DNA of 64,000 nucleotides from Blautia hansenii DSM 20583 (GTDB taxonomy: Bacteria > Bacillota > Clostridia > Lachnospirales > Lachnospiraceae). The notes under the pieces are model-generated. The model searched no databases, had not been told where the DNA came from, and saw only the letters and a list, made by a program, of their open reading frames with translations. Shown here in pieces: positions 58,618 to 64,000 of this stretch (its first letter is position 1; the number at the start of each line of letters is the position of its first letter). A program made the translations under genes and the position numbers. Location of the stretch: positions 1,752,001 to 1,816,000 of the forward strand of contig NZ_CP022413.2 of the NCBI RefSeq assembly GCF_002222595.2, written 5' to 3'.

Positions 58618-60488
58618 TAATTGAAAACAGAGAAGCTTTATTAAAAGAAAGAGAAGCTGCCCGTGAAGAACTGGCTTCTTATAAATGTCGTATTTTAGTC
58701 TGTGCGGGAACAGGATGTGTAGCCTCCGGTTCTGAGAAAATCTACCAGAAAATGGTTGAGCTCTGTCAGGATTTAGAAGGGGTTTCCGTTGAATTTCAAA
58801 AAGACGTTCCCCATATCGGCACAGTAAAAACAGGATGTCAGGGAATTTGTGAATTAGGCCCTTTGGTACGTATCGAGCCTTATCATTATCAGTATGTAAA
58901 AGTACAGGAGGACGACTGTGCTGAAATTTTCCAGCGCACGGTTTTAAATGAAGAGCCGGTAGAACGTCTTTTCTATAAAAAAGGCGGTAAAGCTTATCCG
59001 ACTCCCGATGAAATTCCTTTTATTGCAAAACAGACTCGTATTGCTTTGGAAAACTGCGGTAAATTTGACGCAGAGTCTCTTGATGAATATATTGCTTCCG
59101 GCGGCTATGAGGCTTTATCAAAAGCGCTTTTTGACATGACTCCGGAAGATGTTTTAAATGAAGTGGATAAGTCCAAACTCCGCGGAAGAGGAGGCGGCGG
59201 CTTCCCTACGGGACGCAAATGGAAACAGGTTGCAGCTCACAAGGATGTAGCGGAACATTTTGTGGTATGTAACGGAGACGAAGGCGACCCCGGCGCTTTC
59301 ATGGACGGCAGTGTTATGGAAGGCGACCCATATCGTCTGATTGAAGGTATGACTATTGCCGCTTACGCAACAGGCGCTCAAAATGGTTATATTTATGTTC
59401 GTGCCGAATATCCTCTTTCCGTTGCAAGACTTCGCAAGGCAATCCGACAGGCGGAAGAAAAAGGGCTTTTAGGCGACCATATTTTAGGTACGGATTTCCA
59501 GTTCCACATGCACATCAACCGTGGTGCAGGAGCATTTGTATGCGGCGAGGGTTCTGCTCTTACTGCTTCTATTGAAGGCGACAGAGGTATGCCTCGTGTA
59601 AAACCGCCTCGTACTGTTGACAAAGGTCTTTGGGCAAAGCCTACGGTTTTAAATAATGTAGAAACCTTTGCCAATGTACCGGGAATTGTATTAAAAGGCG
59701 CTGACTGGTTCAAAACCATCGGTACAGAAGGAAGTCCCGGAACAAAGACCTTCTCCATTACCGGTGCCATTGAAAATACAGGGCTGATTGAAGTGCCTAT
59801 GGGTACTACTTTAAGAGAGATTATCTATGACATCGGCGGCGGCATCAAAGGCGGCGGTGATTTTAAAGCCATTCAGATTGGCGGTCCTTCCGGCGGATGT
59901 CTGACAAAAGAACATCTTGACGTTGGGCTGGATTTTGACAGCGTAAAAAAATACAATGCCATTATGGGCTCCGGCGGTCTTGTTGTTATGGATGAGAATA
60001 CCTGTATGGTAGAGGTTGCCCGTTTCTTTATGAGCTTTACCCAAAGAGAGTCCTGCGGAAAATGTGTTCCATGCCGTGAGGGAACAAAACGTATGCTGGA
60101 AATTCTGGAGAGAATTGTCAATGGCGAGGGCAAGCTGGAAGATTTGGACACACTGGAAGAACTGGCTGCCATGGTGAAAAATATGGCTTTATGCGGTCTC
60201 GGAAAGAGCGCTCCTCTTCCGGTTATCAGTACTTTGAAAACCTTCCGCAAGGAATATGAAGAACATATTGTAGAGCATAAATGTGCTGCGAAAAACTGTA
60301 CTGCCATGAGAAAATATGTAATCAATCCTGAATTTTGTAAGGGCTGCGGCAAATGTGCGAAGAACTGTCCGGTAGGTGCAATTACCGGTGTGCGCAAGGA
60401 AGCTTATCACATCAATCCAAATCTTTGTATTAAATGTGACTCTTGCCGTGATAACTGTGCATTTGATGCAGTGTATGTTGAATATTAG
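58614..60488 (+). CDS. hydB: [FeFe] hydrogenase subunit HydB (NuoF-like, NADH-binding)
   Basis: The 624-residue protein has an N-terminal [2Fe-2S] domain (C30, C35, C75, C79), the NADH/FMN domain with KLRGRGGGGFPTGRKW near 188 and VCNGDEGDPGAFMD. A [4Fe-4S] site ESCGKCVPCREGTKR and two C-terminal ferredoxin motifs (CKGCGKCAKNCP, CIKCDSCRDNCA) follow. It takes electrons from NADH, and HydABC enzymes of this layout couple NADH and ferredoxin to H2 by bifurcation. Confidence 0.96.
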   Translation: MIIENREALLKEREAAREELASYKCRILVCAGTGCVASGSEKIYQKMVELCQDLEGVSVEFQKDVPHIGTVKTGCQGICELGPLVRIEPYHYQYVKVQEDDCAEIFQRTVLNEEPVERLFYKKGGKAYPTPDEIPFIAKQTRIALENCGKFDAESLDEYIASGGYEALSKALFDMTPEDVLNEVDKSKLRGRGGGGFPTGRKWKQVAAHKDVAEHFVVCNGDEGDPGAFMDGSVMEGDPYRLIEGMTIAAYATGAQNGYIYVRAEYPLSVARLRKAIRQAEEKGLLGDHILGTDFQFHMHINRGAGAFVCGEGSALTASIEGDRGMPRVKPPRTVDKGLWAKPTVLNNVETFANVPGIVLKGADWFKTIGTEGSPGTKTFSITGAIENTGLIEVPMGTTLREIIYDIGGGIKGGGDFKAIQIGGPSGGCLTKEHLDVGLDFDSVKKYNAIMGSGGLVVMDENTCMVEVARFFMSFTQRESCGKCVPCREGTKRMLEILERIVNGEGKLEDLDTLEELAAMVKNMALCGLGKSAPLPVISTLKTFRKEYEEHIVEHKCAAKNCTAMRKYVINPEFCKGCGKCAKNCPVGAITGVRKEAYHINPNLCIKCDSCRDNCAFDAVYVEY

Positions 60489-60499
60489 GAGGGATGATT

Positions 60500-62188
60500 A
60501 TGGGATTTATGACAATAGACGGCAGAAAAGTAGAATTTACCGATGAAAAAAACGTACTTTCTGTCATTAGAAAAGCCGGTATTGATTTACCTACACTTTG
60601 CTATCATTCTGAGCTGTCCACCTTTGGCGCATGTCGTTTATGTACCGTAGAGGATGACAGAGGACGTACCTTTGCTTCCTGTTCAGAGGAGCCCAGAGAC
60701 GGCATGGTAATTTATACCAATTCCGGAAGAATTAAAAAATATCGTAAAATGATTGTAGAACTGCTCCTTTCCGCACACTGCCGTGACTGTACTACTTGTG
60801 TGAAAAGCGGCGAATGTAAGTTGCAGGAGCTGGCTCACAGAATGAACATCACTACGGTTCGTTTCCAGAATACCAGAGAGGAAAAGCCTTTAGATACAAG
60901 CTCTCCTGCTCTTATTCGTGACCCGAATAAATGTATTCTCTGCGGAAACTGTGTTCGTGCATGCCGTGAGCTTCAGGGACTGGAGGTTTTAGGCTTTACC
61001 CACCGTGGTACAGATGCTATGGTAACGCCTGCCTTTGACAAGCCACTTTCTGAAACAGACTGTGTAAGCTGCGGTCAATGCCGTGTTTTCTGTCCAACGG
61101 GCGCTATCAGCATCCGCACCAATATGGATGAGGTCTGGGACGCTATCAATGATCCGGATACACGGGTTATCGCACAGGTTGCTCCGGCTGTCCGTGTAGC
61201 GGTAGGCGATGCCTTCGGATTAACAAAGGGACACAGTGTAATGGGCAAGCTGGTAGCTGTTCTTCACCGCATGGGCTTTGATGAAGTTTACGACACTACC
61301 TTTGCAGCTGACCTTACCATTATGGAGGAGTCCAAGGAATTTTTAAACCGTGTGGAAAAGAATGAAAAACTTCCTCTTTTAACCTCCTGCTGTCCTGCAT
61401 GGGTAAAATTTGTATGTGACCAATATCCTGAGTTTAAAGATAATTTATCTACCTGTCGTTCCCCACAGGGAATGTTCTCGGCAGTTATTAAGGAATATTA
61501 TAAAAATCCGGAAAGAAGCCAGAATAAGAAAACCTTCGTGGTTTCCATTATGCCATGTACAGCAAAGAAAATGGAAATCCTGCGCTCCAACAATTTTACT
61601 CATGGAGAACAGGATACCGATATTGTACTGACTACTACGGAAATCATCCGTATGATTAACAATTCCGGTATTGACTTTGCTTCTCAGGAAACAGAGGCAT
61701 GCGATATGCCCTTTGGCTTTGGCTCCGGTGCAGGCGCTATCTTCGGTGTGACCGGAGGCGTTACAGAAGCAATGCTTCGCCGCCTTGCTGATGACCATAA
61801 TAAAGCGACCATGGATGCCATTGCAGAAGCAGGGGCTCGTGGTGACGAGGGTATTAAAGAGTTCACTGTAAATTATAAAGGCACTGACTTAAATGTCTGC
61901 GTTGCCAGCGGACTTGCCAATGCACAGACTGTTATGGAAGATGTGAAAAGCGGAAGAAAGCATTACCATATTATTGAAATCATGGCATGCCGCAGAGGAT
62001 GTATCATGGGCGGCGGACAGCCTCCAAGAGCCGGTGACCGTACCAAATCAGCCCGCCGTGACGGACTGTATCAGGCAGACCATGTGACAAGTATCCGAAA
62101 AGCTGACGAAAATCCATTAATTCTCGCTCTTTACGATACCTTACTGAAAGATAAGACACATGAACTGCTTCATGTAGATAAATACTAA
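60500..62188 (+). CDS. hydA: [FeFe] hydrogenase catalytic subunit HydA (group A3-like)
   Basis: The 562-residue protein starts at the ATG at 60500, since the one at 60494 touches the ribosome site AGGAGGG. It has an N-terminal [2Fe-2S] domain, a His/Cys [4Fe-4S] site (AHCRDCTTCVKSGEC) and two ferredoxin clusters. The H-cluster motifs are TSCCPAWVKF, MPCTAKKMEI and IMACRRGCIMGGGQP. The last reads CRRGC where many hydrogenases have CPGGC. With HydB and HydC it should use NADH and reduced ferredoxin to make H2, or the reverse. Confidence 0.96.
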   Translation: MGFMTIDGRKVEFTDEKNVLSVIRKAGIDLPTLCYHSELSTFGACRLCTVEDDRGRTFASCSEEPRDGMVIYTNSGRIKKYRKMIVELLLSAHCRDCTTCVKSGECKLQELAHRMNITTVRFQNTREEKPLDTSSPALIRDPNKCILCGNCVRACRELQGLEVLGFTHRGTDAMVTPAFDKPLSETDCVSCGQCRVFCPTGAISIRTNMDEVWDAINDPDTRVIAQVAPAVRVAVGDAFGLTKGHSVMGKLVAVLHRMGFDEVYDTTFAADLTIMEESKEFLNRVEKNEKLPLLTSCCPAWVKFVCDQYPEFKDNLSTCRSPQGMFSAVIKEYYKNPERSQNKKTFVVSIMPCTAKKMEILRSNNFTHGEQDTDIVLTTTEIIRMINNSGIDFASQETEACDMPFGFGSGAGAIFGVTGGVTEAMLRRLADDHNKATMDAIAEAGARGDEGIKEFTVNYKGTDLNVCVASGLANAQTVMEDVKSGRKHYHIIEIMACRRGCIMGGGQPPRAGDRTKSARRDGLYQADHVTSIRKADENPLILALYDTLLKDKTHELLHVDKY

Positions 62189-62193
62189 AAAGC

Positions 62194-62248
62194 AAAAATG
62201 AGGCTGTCGTTTTAAATATATATGTATTTAATGCGACAACCTCTTTTT
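62194..62248. terminator. Terminator between hydA and the ABC importer operon
   Basis: GAGGCTGTCGTTTTAAATA pairs imperfectly with TATTTAATGCGACAACCTC, flanked by A-tract and T-tract. It serves both converging units. Confidence 0.78.
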
Positions 62249-62253
62249 AAATT

Positions 62254-62817
62254 TTAGAAATATTGAATGACCGCTCCCAAGGCTTCTGCCTCTTTTTCCT
62301 CATGGGTAATACAGATGACCGTTTTCCCCTCACAGCTTTTTTTCAAAAACTGAATAACCCTTTCTTTCATTTCTTTATCCAAGCCCTTAAAGGGTTCGTC
62401 CAAGAACAGGATATCCCATTTTGCATACAATGCCCTTAAAATCGCCACTCGTCTTTTCATTCCTCCCGACAATTCTCTTACCGGCTGATGGCAGCAGTCC
62501 AGAAGTCCCACTGCTTCTAGCCCTTCCCGAATTTCTGTTTTTTCTTTTTGGACAAGGCGAATATTGGAAAGGACGTTTAGGTTTTCGCAAAGCCTATCCT
62601 CCTGAAAGACAACGCTGATATCCTTGCCTTCTATTCCTGCTACCTTTCCCCTGTCTGCCTGCTCCAGTCCGATGAGAATACGAAGCAATGTGGTTTTTCC
62701 TTTTCCGGAAGGCGCCATAATACAGGTTATCTGTCCTTCTGTCAGCTCCATATTCAGATTTTCGAACACTTGTCTGCCATCGTAACTTTTACTCAAGTTT
62801 TCTATCTTAATTGCCAT
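62254..62817 (-). CDS. Compact ABC transporter ATP-binding protein (nitrate/taurine type)
   Basis: The 187-residue ATPase is about 50 residues shorter than usual. It retains Walker A APSGKGKTTLL near residue 36, signature ELSGGMKRRVAIL, Walker B ILFLDEPFKGLD and ITHEEKEAEAL. It ends right after the switch region, so the C-terminal regulatory part is missing rather than frameshifted. It lies 3 bases after the permease gene and belongs to the operon with the binding protein at the window edge. Confidence 0.88.
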   Translation of the reverse strand: MAIKIENLSKSYDGRQVFENLNMELTEGQITCIMAPSGKGKTTLLRILIGLEQADRGKVAGIEGKDISVVFQEDRLCENLNVLSNIRLVQKEKTEIREGLEAVGLLDCCHQPVRELSGGMKRRVAILRALYAKWDILFLDEPFKGLDKEMKERVIQFLKKSCEGKTVICITHEEKEAEALGAVIQYF

Positions 62818-62820
62818 GCT

Positions 62821-63588
62821 TTACATCCTTTCTACCCACGAAACAGCCTTATCCAGCGCTGCCAGAAAGATTTTTTCAAATATCATGCTGACTATAAGAA
62901 TTACCATGGTCCATGCAAAAAGGTCTGGAGTATCCAGATACACTTTTGCCTCGTATAATCGCTCTCCCATAGAACCGTCAGGAATTCCGATTACCTCTGC
63001 AGCAACTCCCGCTTTCCAGCATAATCCCAGCGACACACTGCAGCCTGCTCTGAAAAAAGGCAGCACTTCAGAAAGATAAATGTAACGAATTTTGTTTTTT
63101 CCAGATACCTGAAACACCTGTGCCATTTCCAGAAGATTTTTATCTGTATTTTGAATACCGTTTAATACATTAGTGTAAATCACCGGAAACACCATGAGAA
63201 AAGAAATTGTTACAGAAAGGTTTTCGGAAGGAACCCAGATTAAAATTAAAATGACAAAGGATGCAACCGGAACAGATTTCATAGCAAGAATAAGAGGGGC
63301 AAAAAGCTCCTGTATTTTCGGAAGTCTTGACGCAATGCTTCCCCCGAGCACTCCTGCCAGTACAGCAAGGAAAAAACCGCCTATAATACGAAAAAGCGAA
63401 AAACAAATTGTCTTCCAAAAAGAAGCTTCAAAAATGAAACTGCCAAGTCTTTTCAGAACAGCAACAGGAGATACCAGAAGTATCTCCTGTCCAAGCCACA
63501 GACTGGCTATTTCCCATACAAGCAACCAGAAAAGCACTGCCCATAGCTTTATTTTTCTATTTTTCTTACTGGATGTAATAGAAGTCAT
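62821..63588 (-). CDS. ABC transporter permease (nitrate/sulfonate/taurine type)
   Basis: The 255-residue protein has about six hydrophobic segments and the class motif AMKSVPVASFVILILIW in the pore region. An EAA-like loop LLEMAQVFQVSGKNKIRYIYL is also present. It overlaps the binding-protein gene by 23 bases. AGGAGGAG lies 12 bases upstream of the ATG. Confidence 0.9.
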   Translation of the reverse strand: MTSITSSKKNRKIKLWAVLFWLLVWEIASLWLGQEILLVSPVAVLKRLGSFIFEASFWKTICFSLFRIIGGFFLAVLAGVLGGSIASRLPKIQELFAPLILAMKSVPVASFVILILIWVPSENLSVTISFLMVFPVIYTNVLNGIQNTDKNLLEMAQVFQVSGKNKIRYIYLSEVLPFFRAGCSVSLGLCWKAGVAAEVIGIPDGSMGERLYEAKVYLDTPDLFAWTMVILIVSMIFEKIFLAALDKAVSWVERM

Positions 63589-64000
63589 GATTTGGTACTT
63601 CTCCTCCTACTGCCTGAGGATTTTGCGCTTTTAAAACCTCCAGATATCCGGAAAGTTTTTCTTCCATTTTCTCCCCGTCTATACAGACAATATTGCAGGC
63701 AGGAAGCGCTTTTTCCGCCACTGCTGCCGGCACAATGTCATATTTTTCGATTAGCTGTGCCGCATCTGTAACGTTCTCATTTACATAATCCACCGAAGTA
63801 TGGTATTCCTTTAAAAATTCCTGCATTTCCTCTGGATTTTCTTCTGCAAACTCCTTACGGACAACCACAACTCCTGTAATCATGCTGCTTTTCTTTTCCT
63901 CACCTTCTTGTAATGCGTCCCATTCCTTTGTTAAATCAAGAGCAGTTCTAATCTCAGGATTTTTTGTCTGTGCCGTAGTGACAAAAGGCTGGGGCAGCAT
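63566..64000 (-). CDS. ABC transporter substrate-binding protein, C-terminal part (cut by the window edge)
   Basis: The visible 144 residues run off the right edge without a start. They show the end of a NMT1/TauA-type binding protein: LPQPFVTTAQTKNPEIRTALDLTKEW, VVVRKEFAEENPEEMQEFLKEY and a tail with PNHDFYYIQ. It should feed the permease and ATPase encoded downstream. The cargo (sulfonate, nitrate-like anion or vitamin precursor) is not clear from this part. Confidence 0.88.
   Translation of the reverse strand: MLPQPFVTTAQTKNPEIRTALDLTKEWDALQEGEEKKSSMITGVVVVRKEFAEENPEEMQEFLKEYHTSVDYVNENVTDAAQLIEKYDIVPAAVAEKALPACNIVCIDGEKMEEKLSGYLEVLKAQNPQAVGGEVPNHDFYYIQ

Noticed and set aside
59873..60397. 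Open frame of 174 codons opposite hydB
   Set aside because: Antisense shadow of a strongly conserved gene.
1..64000. tRNA, rRNA, CRISPR arrays, insertion sequences, phage genes
   Set aside because: I looked through the gaps between genes and saw no cloverleaf, no regular repeat-spacer pattern, and no transposase or integrase motif.

Overview
The window is a gene-dense, moderately low-GC chromosomal stretch from a strictly anaerobic gut-type Firmicute, most likely family Lachnospiraceae (Blautia-like; the genus is a guess, as there is no rRNA in the window). The reasons are a trimeric [FeFe] hydrogenase HydABC, a B12-dependent ribonucleotide reductase, fermentative D-lactate dehydrogenase, strong GGAGG ribosome binding sites, consensus TTGACA/TATAAT promoters, a T-box leader, and many Lachnospiraceae-typical families (DUF5692, DUF4173/DUF2975, PadR and TipA-like regulators, LytTR two-component pair). 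I see no rRNA, tRNA, CRISPR array, phage or insertion sequence. Most genes are on the minus strand. The only gene-free stretch over 300 bases (39351-39733) is filled by a tryptophan T-box leader.

Layout: 1-4.3 kb (minus) holds the start of a probable asd gene, argH, queH, ldhA and a PadR/membrane-protein pair with an operator-rich promoter. 4.5-6.1 kb (plus) is a two-gene ABC importer without a binding protein. 6.1-11.3 kb (minus) has a P-loop protein of unknown role, a PfkB sugar-phosphate kinase behind a MATE exporter, and a minimal SufC-SufB Fe-S assembly pair. 11.4-15.3 kb has a Sel1-repeat protein and a LytTR/GHKL two-component operon ending in a lipoprotein and a DUF3784 protein. 15.4-22.9 kb is one continuous minus-strand run in which potABCD (polyamine import) leads directly into an LRR protein, a VWA/metallopeptidase-like protein and a MoxR AAA ATPase. 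22.9-26.9 kb has a YibE/F pair and a divergent LacI-ribokinase fusion.

27.2-31.4 kb is a de novo NAD operon nadA-nadB-nadC whose last gene fuses the niacin repressor NiaR to a GNAT acetyltransferase. 31.4-34.3 kb is a worn region with a truncated ATPase remnant, a frameshifted methyltransferase, a TipA-like regulator and small genes. Next come nrdJ with a pair of NrdR boxes, a Trp T-box-controlled ABC transporter, a second MATE exporter, a DUF2975/HTH/DUF4173 set, a PBP-like serine hydrolase, an amidohydrolase and lysC.

47.8-53.6 kb is the most unusual module: a FadR-type GntR regulator facing an operon hypB - large FAD/Fe-S oxidoreductase - hypA - DUF5692 membrane protein. Its perfect consensus promoter has two TGGTN3ACCA sites. 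The nickel chaperones stand without any other hyp or [NiFe] hydrogenase gene. 53.7-57.9 kb holds a flavodoxin, a zinc-ribbon membrane protein, mscS and glgB. 58.1-62.2 kb (plus) is hydCBA, the predicted electron-bifurcating [FeFe] hydrogenase. The window ends inside a nitrate/taurine-type ABC importer operon whose binding-protein gene runs off the edge.
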